Of a stretch of 64,000 bases of DNA, positions 25,888-33,885 are shown piece by piece. The translations under genes and the position numbers were made by a program. The notes under the pieces were generated by a model, which was given only the letters and a program-made list of their open reading frames with translations, was not told the DNA's origin and ran no database searches. Position 1 is the first letter of the stretch. Every line of letters begins with the position of its first letter. Origin of the DNA: Pseudoalteromonas sp. Z1A8 (GTDB taxonomy: Bacteria; Pseudomonadota; Gammaproteobacteria; Enterobacterales; Alteromonadaceae); contig NZ_WTLB01000010.1 in the NCBI RefSeq assembly GCF_011378855.1, forward strand, positions 38,566 through 102,565. The letters run 5' to 3'.

Positions 25888-27621
25888 ATGACTATGTTTA
25901 AAAAAAGTATTTTAGCTATTTGCTTAACAGTTACATCACTGCCAAGCATTGCCGATAGTAACAGTGACTTAAAAACGATTATTGATAGCCACTGGCAAAA
26001 CGCAAAAGTCGAAAAAATATTCTTTCGTACCGACCCAGACGGTTGGAAACCCAGTGGCACATTACCAAATTGGAGCGAGCAAGCCATTGCAAAGCGCCAA
26101 GCTTATAACAACAGCGTACTAAAAAGCTTAGCCAGCATTGACCCAAAAACGCTCAACAACGAACAACTAATGAACTACCGCTTATTTAAATACGAGCGTG
26201 AAACAGAGCAGCAAAGCTACCTTTTTCAAGATAAGTATTTTCAGGTTAATTTTTTAAGTGGCTGGCATACCTACTTTGCCGAAGCACCGGCTAATATGGC
26301 ATTTTTAACGCCTGATGATTACAACGCATTTTTAGTAAGCCTTGCCGACTATCCTCGCTTTAATCAAGAAAACATTAACTTGATGAAAGAAGGTATTGAA
26401 AAGGGTTACACCCACTACTGCAAAACATTTGAAAATTACAGCCAAAGCATCAGCGCTCATATAGTTAAGCAACCTGAAAACAGCGCCTTATACGAGCCCT
26501 TTACCCGTATACCAAATACGTTTACAGCAGAGCAAAAGGCCGCATACCAAAACAAAGCTAAAGCCTTAATTGGCTCAAAAGTAGTCCCGGCTTATCAGCA
26601 CTTTTACGACTTTTTTGAAAACGATTACATGCCTAATTGCAGAGCAGAGCCAGGTATTTCAAGCGTTAAAGGCGGGCTTGAGTATTATAAATATGCGGTA
26701 AATTATTACACCACAACCAATGCAACACCCAAGCAAATACACGAGCTTGGCTTAAAAGAAGTGGCGCGCATTAAAACGCAAATGCAAAACATTATTGATA
26801 AAGTAGGCTTTGATGGCACGTACAGCGATTTTTTAGAATTTTTAGCAACCGATGAGCAATTTTACGCTACAGACGCGCAAGACTTGCTTGAAAAAACAGC
26901 CTTTATTACGCAAAAAATGTATGGCAAGTTACCCACCTACTTTGGCCATTTACCACGTAACACCTTTACAATAAAAGGCTCAGCGAGTCGTGGCGCGTTT
27001 TATATGCCACCGTCTGATAATCGCTCACCGGGTACTTATTTTTTAGCCTCAACACCTAAGCTACAACCTTTATATAATTTAGAAGCACTTAGCCTACACG
27101 AAGCAATACCAGGGCATCATTTACAAAACGCCATTGCAATGGAGTTAGACGTGCCCCAGTTTAGACGCACACTTAGCCACTCAGCATTTGGCGAAGGCTG
27201 GGCACTTTACACCGAACGCTTAGGTAAAGAAGCCGGCTTTTATCAAAACCCATACAGCGACTTTGGTCGTTTAGGTTACGAAATGTGGCGCGCGGTGCGT
27301 TTAGTAGTTGATACCGGTATTCATGCATTTGGCTGGAGCCGCCAAAAGGCAATAGACTACTTGGCAGATCATACTGCATTGCCACAAAGCGCAGTGGAAG
27401 ATCAAATAGATCGTTATATTTCATGGCCAGGCCAAGCGCTTTCGTACAAAATGGGGGAGCTAAAAATACGAGAGCTACGCGCAAAAGCTGAAAAAGAACT
27501 AGGCGCTAAATTTGATATTCGCAGCTTTCACGACACCGTTATAGGCCAAGGCTCGCTCCCTATGTCGGTACTTGAGGATGTAATAAACGATTGGATAGCA
27601 GAGCAAAAATCAGCTATTTAA
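25888..27621 (+). CDS. Secreted DUF885 family peptidase-like protein
   Basis: 577 aa. Signal peptide near residues 1-24 (MTMFKKSILAICLTVTSLPS, cleaved after IAD). The DUF885 core has the zinc motif HEAIPGHHLQ (HExxxxH-like) near residue 410, then EGWALYTERLGKEAGFY with the second Glu-rich segment, and SWPGQALSYKMGELKIREL near the C-terminus. These motifs relate the family to M32/M3-type metallopeptidases. The product is probably periplasmic. Single gene, followed by a terminator hairpin at 27639-27670. Confidence 0.93.
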   Translation: MTMFKKSILAICLTVTSLPSIADSNSDLKTIIDSHWQNAKVEKIFFRTDPDGWKPSGTLPNWSEQAIAKRQAYNNSVLKSLASIDPKTLNNEQLMNYRLFKYERETEQQSYLFQDKYFQVNFLSGWHTYFAEAPANMAFLTPDDYNAFLVSLADYPRFNQENINLMKEGIEKGYTHYCKTFENYSQSISAHIVKQPENSALYEPFTRIPNTFTAEQKAAYQNKAKALIGSKVVPAYQHFYDFFENDYMPNCRAEPGISSVKGGLEYYKYAVNYYTTTNATPKQIHELGLKEVARIKTQMQNIIDKVGFDGTYSDFLEFLATDEQFYATDAQDLLEKTAFITQKMYGKLPTYFGHLPRNTFTIKGSASRGAFYMPPSDNRSPGTYFLASTPKLQPLYNLEALSLHEAIPGHHLQNAIAMELDVPQFRRTLSHSAFGEGWALYTERLGKEAGFYQNPYSDFGRLGYEMWRAVRLVVDTGIHAFGWSRQKAIDYLADHTALPQSAVEDQIDRYISWPGQALSYKMGELKIRELRAKAEKELGAKFDIRSFHDTVIGQGSLPMSVLEDVINDWIAEQKSAI

Positions 27622-27638
27622 AAACAATACTTTAATAA

Positions 27639-27670
27639 AATAAGAGGCAGTTTAGTAACCGCCTCTTATT
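27639..27670 (+). terminator. Hairpin after the DUF885 gene
   Basis: AATAAGAGGC (27639-27648) pairs perfectly with GCCTCTTATT (27661-27670), loop of 12 bases. Confidence 0.75.
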
Positions 27671-27753
27671 AAAAGTCTACTAAAAAACACATAATTAATC
27701 CCTACCCGCTTTTGCTTCGTAATACTTTAGAGTTTAAAAACCTGAGCAAACCT

Positions 27754-29070
27754 ATGAGCAAACGCATTTTATATTGGCTACAAAACGATTTACGAATAGA
27801 CGACAACCCTATTTTAAGTGAACTTGCTACTGGGCAATGTGCACTCGATATTGTATTTGTAATAAATCCGCATTGGTTTAAAAATAATAACTACCAACAA
27901 AAACCATATGGCGTGCATAAACAACAGTTTTTAATGCAAAGCCTGCTTGAACTACAACAAGCACTTATTGAACGCGGGCAAACACTACACGTGCTTGAAG
28001 GCGAGCCAATAGCACTTTTAAAAGCGCGTATTGCAAAGCAAAATATTGATGAGGTTGTATTTAGCGAGCAAATTGGTTTATACGAGCAGCGCCAAATAAG
28101 TTTACTTAAAGCGCATTGCCCAAATACAAAATTTACAGGCGTGCTGCAAGACACCCTATTTAAACAAAGCGACCTACCTTTTGATTTAAACGAGCTACCT
28201 AAAAGCTTTACCCCGTTTCGTAAAAAGGTAGAGGCGATAAACATACCTATAACAACATCGACACCTGAAGGTTTACTCCCTCAACCTATAACATTATGCG
28301 CGGCCAAACCAATTGAGCTTACTGAGCATACTGATGACAACAACGCGATGATGCACGGCGGATTTAAAAGTGCGCAAGCTCATTTGGCGCAGTACTTTTC
28401 GGGCTTACTGCCAAGTACCTATAAAACAACTCGAAACGAGCTTGATGGCTTTAATAACACCACAAAGTTTAGTACTTGGCTTGCCTTTGGCTGTGTAAGT
28501 GAAAAACAGGTGTATAAAGCAGTTGAGGAGTACGAACATAAACATATCGCAAACGAATCTACTTATTGGATTAAATTTGAATTGCTATGGCGAGAGTATT
28601 TTAAATGGCATGCACTCAATGCGGGCAACAGCTTATTTAGCTTTAAAGGTCAAAAGCAAACAAAACCCCTTACAACGTTTATACCAAACCGATTTGCTGC
28701 GTGGTGTAATGGCTCAACACCCTTCCCATTGGTCAATGCCATTATGAATGAGCTTAATGCCACTGGTTATATATCAAACCGAGCAAGGCAAGTTGCAGCG
28801 AGCTGCTTAGTTAACGAACTTGGTCTTGATTGGCGCTATGGCGCAGCTTATTTTGAACAGCAATTGATTGATTACGACGTAGCCGCAAATTGGGGCAACT
28901 GGCAATACATAGCGGGCGTAGGTGTAGATCCGCGTGGCGGTAGGCACTTTAATATTGAGAAGCAAACGTTACAGTTTGATCCGCTCGGTATTTACACTAA
29001 TAAATGGCAAGGTAATAAAAATACCAGCGCGCAGCTGGATGACTTAAACGAAGTTGATTGGCCAATTTAA
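27754..29070 (+). CDS. DASH-type cryptochrome/photolyase
   Basis: 438 aa from the ATG chosen here. The frame also opens at a TTG at 27712, but the family normally starts MSKRILYWLQNDLRIDDNP. The N-terminal Rossmann-type domain holds the antenna cofactor, and the C-terminal half is the FAD domain: TKFSTWLAFGCVSEKQVYKA, FELLWREYFKWHA, TGYISNRARQVAASCLVNEL and VAANWGNWQYIAGVGVDPRGGR, all diagnostic for Cry-DASH. Members repair cyclobutane dimers in single-stranded DNA using blue light. Single gene; no strong ribosome-binding site. Confidence 0.95.
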   Translation: MSKRILYWLQNDLRIDDNPILSELATGQCALDIVFVINPHWFKNNNYQQKPYGVHKQQFLMQSLLELQQALIERGQTLHVLEGEPIALLKARIAKQNIDEVVFSEQIGLYEQRQISLLKAHCPNTKFTGVLQDTLFKQSDLPFDLNELPKSFTPFRKKVEAINIPITTSTPEGLLPQPITLCAAKPIELTEHTDDNNAMMHGGFKSAQAHLAQYFSGLLPSTYKTTRNELDGFNNTTKFSTWLAFGCVSEKQVYKAVEEYEHKHIANESTYWIKFELLWREYFKWHALNAGNSLFSFKGQKQTKPLTTFIPNRFAAWCNGSTPFPLVNAIMNELNATGYISNRARQVAASCLVNELGLDWRYGAAYFEQQLIDYDVAANWGNWQYIAGVGVDPRGGRHFNIEKQTLQFDPLGIYTNKWQGNKNTSAQLDDLNEVDWPI

Positions 29071-29096
29071 GCCAATCAACTTTTGCAAAGCAACGT

Positions 29097-30179
29097 TTAA
29101 AACAGCTCAGCAATACCTATATTAATGGCAAAGCCGCCTAACGTTAAAAACAAAAATAAACACAGCGCCAGTAACAGCGGTTTAATACCCGCTTGGCGAA
29201 TTGCCCCAACATGTGTGCGTAAACCCAAAGCCACCATCGCAATCGTTAATAATATATTATCAAACCAAACAACTGCGTTTGTAGTCACTTGAGGAATAAT
29301 AGAGAGTGAATGCACACCACTGGCCACTATAAATAACACCGCAAACCAAGGGATAGTAATATCTGATTTATCGCCCTCACTGCTTGCAGCATTACCTGCC
29401 TTTGCTCTTTTTTTACTTTGCCAAAACGATAAACCCACTAAAAATGGCGCAAGCATCATCACTCTTAGCATTTTCTCAATTACAGCGGTGTCGGCCGCGT
29501 TAGCGCTTACCGCAGTGCCCGCCGCAACCACTTGCGCTACTTCATGAATGGTTGAGCCTACAAAAATACCGTACGCGTGCTCGCTCAATCCCATGTACTC
29601 AAACATTATTGGGTAGGCAAACATGCTTAGCGTACCAAACACCACCACCGTTGCTACCGCTACTGATACTTTATGCGCCTGTGCTTTTATAACAGGCTCG
29701 GTTGCCATCACCGCTGCAGCGCCACAAATAGAGCTACCCGCGCCAATTAATATAGTTGTTTGCTCATCTAGCTTAAATACACGTTTGCCAAGTTGAATTG
29801 CTAATATAAATGTACCAACAAGCATAACAATGTCGGTTAGTAAGCCACTCCAACCAACGCCCGCTACTTGCGTAAAGGTTATTCTAAAACCAAACAACAC
29901 AACGCCCGCTTTGAGCAAAATACTTTTAGCGTAATCAACACCCACATCGGTATGAGTCGCTATACGCGAAAAAATACTGTTACCCACAATAATACCAACC
30001 ACAATACCAATGGTGAGTGAGCTAAATTGCGCAGTTTGCATTATTGGTAATTTACTAAGCGCAACAGCAACGCCCGCAAGTACTATAACCAGTAACATGC
30101 CAATCCACCAGCGAGAGTCACCATACTGTTTAGTGTTAACACCTAAAGGCTGTAACCCATTTTTAATAGCGCTAAGCAT
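29097..30179 (-). CDS. yeiH: YeiH/UPF0324 family membrane protein, putative sulfate/sulfite exporter
   Basis: 360 aa with about ten membrane helices. Conserved UPF0324 blocks: GAGSSICGAAAVMATEPVIK and GIFVGSTIHEVAQVVAAGTA. It sits in the inner membrane. The family is annotated as putative sulfate exporters, with no firm biochemical proof that I can cite. It is divergently transcribed from the LysR gene at 30301, the same pairing as yeiH with yeiE in E. coli, which supports the assignment and suggests LysR control from the 121-bp gap. Confidence 0.93.
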   Translation of the reverse strand: MLSAIKNGLQPLGVNTKQYGDSRWWIGMLLVIVLAGVAVALSKLPIMQTAQFSSLTIGIVVGIIVGNSIFSRIATHTDVGVDYAKSILLKAGVVLFGFRITFTQVAGVGWSGLLTDIVMLVGTFILAIQLGKRVFKLDEQTTILIGAGSSICGAAAVMATEPVIKAQAHKVSVAVATVVVFGTLSMFAYPIMFEYMGLSEHAYGIFVGSTIHEVAQVVAAGTAVSANAADTAVIEKMLRVMMLAPFLVGLSFWQSKKRAKAGNAASSEGDKSDITIPWFAVLFIVASGVHSLSIIPQVTTNAVVWFDNILLTIAMVALGLRTHVGAIRQAGIKPLLLALCLFLFLTLGGFAINIGIAELF

Positions 30180-30300
30180 AATATTCCCTCAATCAAACAA
30201 CTCTAATTAGTTGACTTCATTTTAATAAAGGCCAAAATATAACTCCAATATATTAAAATCATGATTCGATAATTTAAGGTTATGTAATTTGAGAGGCGCA

Positions 30301-31179
30301 ATGAATTTACATGCACTTAGGGTGTTTTATACGGTAGCAAAGCTTGGTAGTTTTTCAGGCGCAGCCGAGGCGCTTTTTATAAGTCAGCCGGCGGTATCTA
30401 AAGCGCTAAAAGAGCTTGAGTATCAACTAAACATACAACTTATTGAACGTGCATCTAAAGGCAAAAAACTCACTTTAAGTGAAGGCGGGCAAGCGCTTTT
30501 TGAACATGCGCGTAGTATTTTTGCCATAGAAAAAGCCGCTATTGAAGATATTAAATCGCGCACAGGGCTTAAGCGCGGCACACTTGTTATAGGCACCAGC
30601 ACCACCATTGCCAGCTATTGGCTGCCCCCCTATTTAGCTAAATTTTGCGCGCAGTTTCCACATATAAAAGTAGAAGTACAAGTGGCTAATACCGCGCAAA
30701 TTGAGCACGCATTACTTGAATGCACCATCGATTTAGCACTGGTTGAAGGCACGCCGACTGAGTCGCATATAATAAGTAAGCACTGGCAAAACGATTTAAT
30801 GAGTGTGGTTATACCCAGTAACTTTAAGCCCACGAAAGACTTAAAAGCATGGTTAAACAAACAATTTTGGCTACTGCGCGAGCCGGGCTCTGGCACTTTA
30901 GAGGTGTCGGTTAAATTACTACAGCAACACGGAATTACAGCAAAAAACTGTATGCAGCTCGGAAGTAATGAAGCAATAGCAAGAGCAGTAGCACAAGGAA
31001 TGGGCGTTGCTTTATTGCCTAATGTAGTCACAGAAGATTTAGTACAGCTAGGTAAATTAACACGGCTAGAACAGCCAAATAACGTCGAGTTATCAAGACC
31101 ATTATACCAATTACACTACAAAGACAGACCGTCTTCTCATGCTGCGCAAGCATTCGAAAAAAGCCTGTTTAGCTTATAA
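30301..31179 (+). CDS. LysR-family regulator (YeiE-like)
   Basis: 292 aa. HTH near residues 3-60 (NLHALRVFYTVAKLGSFSGA then SQPAVSKALKELEYQLN), then a substrate-binding domain beginning near 88 (GTLVIGTSTTIASYWLPPYL). The ATG at 30301 is preferred to a TTG at 30289 because GAGAGG (30291-30296) lies just before it. Divergent from the YeiH-type exporter, so it is likely its activator, sensing a small sulfur or anion ligand. EPGSGTLEVSVK is typical of the CysB/YeiE-type binding domain. Confidence 0.94.
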   Translation: MNLHALRVFYTVAKLGSFSGAAEALFISQPAVSKALKELEYQLNIQLIERASKGKKLTLSEGGQALFEHARSIFAIEKAAIEDIKSRTGLKRGTLVIGTSTTIASYWLPPYLAKFCAQFPHIKVEVQVANTAQIEHALLECTIDLALVEGTPTESHIISKHWQNDLMSVVIPSNFKPTKDLKAWLNKQFWLLREPGSGTLEVSVKLLQQHGITAKNCMQLGSNEAIARAVAQGMGVALLPNVVTEDLVQLGKLTRLEQPNNVELSRPLYQLHYKDRPSSHAAQAFEKSLFSL

Positions 31180-31222
31180 TATTTGCAGCCTGAAGGTAAT
31201 GAGTATGACATAAGCAAGTTCA

Positions 31223-31726
31223 TCAATTTGTTACTACGTACCTATAGTATGCTTGTAAGTCTGATTGTTTTGTTATTAGAGCTCCATACACAGAAGCATC
31301 ACTATGATTCTCAATAATCTCATCACAAGCTTGTCTAAGTTCCTTTAACTCTTTATTAGGAATTTGTTTGTAATTCTTACTATCATGGTGTGTTATATCT
31401 TCACACAACCTTTTTAACTTAGTGTTTAAAGCTACGAATATATGATGAGTTATTTCTGTTGTCCCATTATCATTGCTTTTAAGAAGGCGAAATGCTTGTT
31501 TTCTCATCTCTGTCGAAGTTGACTCTATACTATCGATCAATTTGTTTATTACCTCTGTTTTAGAAGCTCTTCTTTGCAGATGTCCTTTAAACAAATAACC
31601 TACAAATGAACCAATAAGAAGTAAAAAAAACGGGCTTAAAGAGGTTATCCATGAAAAATCAATACTGAAAAGATACCTTATGAAAAAGCATATATATGAA
31701 AGGATATGTAGAGCTTGCTCAAACAA
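31223..31726 (-). CDS. Small membrane protein, third gene of the GHKL/STAS cassette
   Basis: 167 aa, no family recognised. Two hydrophobic segments near the N-terminus: residues about 6-18 (LHILSYICFFIRYLF) and 28-48 (ITSLSPFFLLLIGSFVGYLF), then a charged cytoplasmic helix-rich domain (INKLIDSIESTSTEMRKQAF). Start is TTG, one base after the stop of the STAS-like gene, so it is translationally coupled. It could be the membrane effector or anchor of the cassette. Confidence 0.75.
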   Translation of the reverse strand: MFEQALHILSYICFFIRYLFSIDFSWITSLSPFFLLLIGSFVGYLFKGHLQRRASKTEVINKLIDSIESTSTEMRKQAFRLLKSNDNGTTEITHHIFVALNTKLKRLCEDITHHDSKNYKQIPNKELKELRQACDEIIENHSDASVYGALITKQSDLQAYYRYVVTN

Positions 31727-31727
31727 A

Positions 31728-32051
31728 CTAGTTTTTCGCCTTTATTTGATCATCAACATACTCTTTAATTTCTTCAATACGATAAGGGTCATCATCAGAC
31801 TTTAAATTCTCAACCAATCTAAGCACTATGCTTTTTTCAACACCACACCTAATCAGCCCTGCAAATGCTTCATCTAAAAATGATGAGCCATACCCAGCAA
31901 CTCCATCTAAATCAATCTGGATACTATCTCCATAAACTTTTATAGCGGGTATTAGTTTTTCATCTCGAAATTCTTCACCACTATATTTGCCCAACTTGAC
32001 ATAACGAGGGCCTGGATAATGAGAAAAATCACTAACTTTTATAGTTTCCAC
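31728..32051 (-). CDS. STAS-like domain protein (DUF4325)
   Basis: 107 aa. Matches the DUF4325 STAS-like family: GPRYVKLGKYSGEEFRDEKL opens the fold, IQIDLDGVAGYGSSFLDEAF is the conserved STAS segment with the Gly-Ser turn where anti-sigma antagonists are phosphorylated, followed by VLRLVE. It lies 11 bp after the GHKL ATPase gene and 1 bp before the membrane gene. The ATPase plus STAS pair recalls the kinase/antagonist pairs of SpoIIAB/SpoIIAA type. Soluble, cytoplasmic. Confidence 0.85.
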   Translation of the reverse strand: METIKVSDFSHYPGPRYVKLGKYSGEEFRDEKLIPAIKVYGDSIQIDLDGVAGYGSSFLDEAFAGLIRCGVEKSIVLRLVENLKSDDDPYRIEEIKEYVDDQIKAKN

Positions 32052-32062
32052 TTATCACTCTC

Positions 32063-33187
32063 TTAATCAACGTGTATAGGTAAAGACCATTCAATAATGG
32101 TGCCACCTATAGAATGGTGGTTATTGTATCCTAAATCAACGTGCCTTGAATTCTTTTTCACAAATCTATATTGGCCTCTATTAGAAAAAATAATTAGTCT
32201 TGCATCTTTATTGGCTTTAACAAAACTCTTTATGTCTTTCCCCCCTTTACCACGATGACCAAGTTTAGTCCTAGTTTCTTGGACCAATGTAGCAGCATGA
32301 ATTTGTGCAACATCACCATCATGAGCTATTTTAGCTGTTTTTAATTTATAAAAATTAGCTAGATGAGCTTTAATTGATCCTAGAAGTTTAGTGCTTTGTG
32401 TGTAAGGAAGAGTTTCAGGAATACCATGGCCCCTATCACATACTAGAATGACTAGTCTTGAATCGATAACACCAACGAAAATCCACCATTTTTTTAAAGA
32501 AAAAGCTTTATTAGTCGGTACTTTATCTGAATATGCGTGCTCTACAGCGTTACTTATAGCCTCTATACCACTACGATACAACTCGCTTGTTTTTACTCCT
32601 AAATCTTCGGTAATTTTGATCGCATCGGCTAAATTTTGCCCGTCAACTTGAGTTGAAGAGCCAATATACCAATTATCTACATGGGGAAAAGGTTTTGTTT
32701 TAAAGGGTCCTAGACGGATTGCTTTATAGAAGCCAATCCTTTGTAAAACTGCATGAACAACGTTAATAGTACCTTTATCACCATTTTGTTTACTATTAGG
32801 GGGTCTTGAGATAGTTATCTTTAAGCTAGGGTGGTTTTTAGCAATAATTTCGATAGTTGATAAAAGTAATATTCCAGCTGCTGCACTAATCACCATCGTT
32901 TCACGAAAACATATTCTTAACGTTGCATTACTTCTTACCGCTTGAAAACTGGAGGTTTCGAGCTTCTGTATGAAGTCCATTGTTTTGGTGTGATTTCTTG
33001 CTTTATAGAGATCAATAAACTTAGGCGCAATTATTTTAATCTCTGATTTTAATTTAGATTTTTTATGAGGGTGTTTACGAGTTCCAGTAAATGCTTTGCC
33101 TCCTCGCTTCTCTGACCTTATTAACTTTTCAGATATTCTCCTATTTGCTTTCTTCTTGATATTACTAAGTATTCCTTTAATTAACAT
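32063..33187 (-). CDS. GHKL-type ATPase/histidine-kinase-like protein
   Basis: 374 aa. The ATP-binding fold of the GHKL superfamily is seen by its boxes: N box EAISNAVEHAYSD with Asn213, D box VCDRGHGIPE with Asp251 (DxGxGI), and G box GHRGKGG from residue 310. There is no phospho-accepting His domain, so it resembles anti-sigma kinases or Hsp90/MutL-like switches more than a sensor kinase. Residues 1-50 are very basic (Lys/Arg rich), suggesting nucleic-acid contact. First gene of the cassette with a STAS-like and a membrane protein. Confidence 0.85.
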   Translation of the reverse strand: MLIKGILSNIKKKANRRISEKLIRSEKRGGKAFTGTRKHPHKKSKLKSEIKIIAPKFIDLYKARNHTKTMDFIQKLETSSFQAVRSNATLRICFRETMVISAAAGILLLSTIEIIAKNHPSLKITISRPPNSKQNGDKGTINVVHAVLQRIGFYKAIRLGPFKTKPFPHVDNWYIGSSTQVDGQNLADAIKITEDLGVKTSELYRSGIEAISNAVEHAYSDKVPTNKAFSLKKWWIFVGVIDSRLVILVCDRGHGIPETLPYTQSTKLLGSIKAHLANFYKLKTAKIAHDGDVAQIHAATLVQETRTKLGHRGKGGKDIKSFVKANKDARLIIFSNRGQYRFVKKNSRHVDLGYNNHHSIGGTIIEWSLPIHVD

Positions 33188-33345
33188 TCACTACGATCCC
33201 ATTTTTATAATCAGAAAAAGTCAAATCATTAAACCTTGACTTCATATATCACAATTATTAACTGACAACTCATCGTTTATATCATTCATCAGCTAACCTA
33301 TAAACCTATTAGCTAAATCGGTAAACCCTAACATAAGAATAGACC

Positions 33346-33804
33346 TTACAAACCCTGCGTTAAATCTTGTGCCAATGTACCCGTTGGTTTTTCAATTACG
33401 CGTACTAACTCTTTGCCATTTTGTTTAACAATAAACGTAGGTGTGTATTGTAAGTCGTGAGCCTGTGCAATGCCTGCATCGTCTTGCTTGTTGTAACCTA
33501 CGGCCACATACTCAATGCTTGCAAGTTCCACTTTCGACGTAGAAAGTAACTTAATGAGCTTTGGCACTTCGCGCTCACTGTCGTGGCACCACGTACCAAA
33601 TAATACAATAAGCTCTTTACCTTCTAGCTTTTGCATTAACGCAATATCTTGTGTTGTTGGCGTAAAAGCTTTGTATTCTTCGCTAAACTTGTCGTAGTCG
33701 CTTAGCAGTACATCGGCGGTAATTCCGCCCGAAAACGGCGCATTGGCAGCACAGCCTACCAGGGGCATGCTTAAAGCACACAATAAAATTAATTGTTTAA
33801 ACAT
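33346..33804 (-). CDS. Thioredoxin-like lipoprotein
   Basis: 152 aa from the ATG at 33804. A longer frame to 33876 exists, but MFKQLILLCALSMPLVGC is a complete lipoprotein signal (Cys18). The mature part is a thioredoxin fold: ELIVLFGTWCHDSEREVPKL carries one cysteine in WCHD rather than a CxxC, so disulfide chemistry would be unusual; the cis-Pro region is LQYTPTFIVKQNGKEL. Probably periplasmic and membrane-anchored. Single gene upstream of the 655-aa reverse-strand gene's end. Confidence 0.85.
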   Translation of the reverse strand: MFKQLILLCALSMPLVGCAANAPFSGGITADVLLSDYDKFSEEYKAFTPTTQDIALMQKLEGKELIVLFGTWCHDSEREVPKLIKLLSTSKVELASIEYVAVGYNKQDDAGIAQAHDLQYTPTFIVKQNGKELVRVIEKPTGTLAQDLTQGL

Positions 33805-33885
33805 AAGGTACTCTTTAATTAGGTGTTTAATTAAGCATTTAAAGACTATACCCAATATTGAGTGTGGAGTGAACAACTCAGACCG

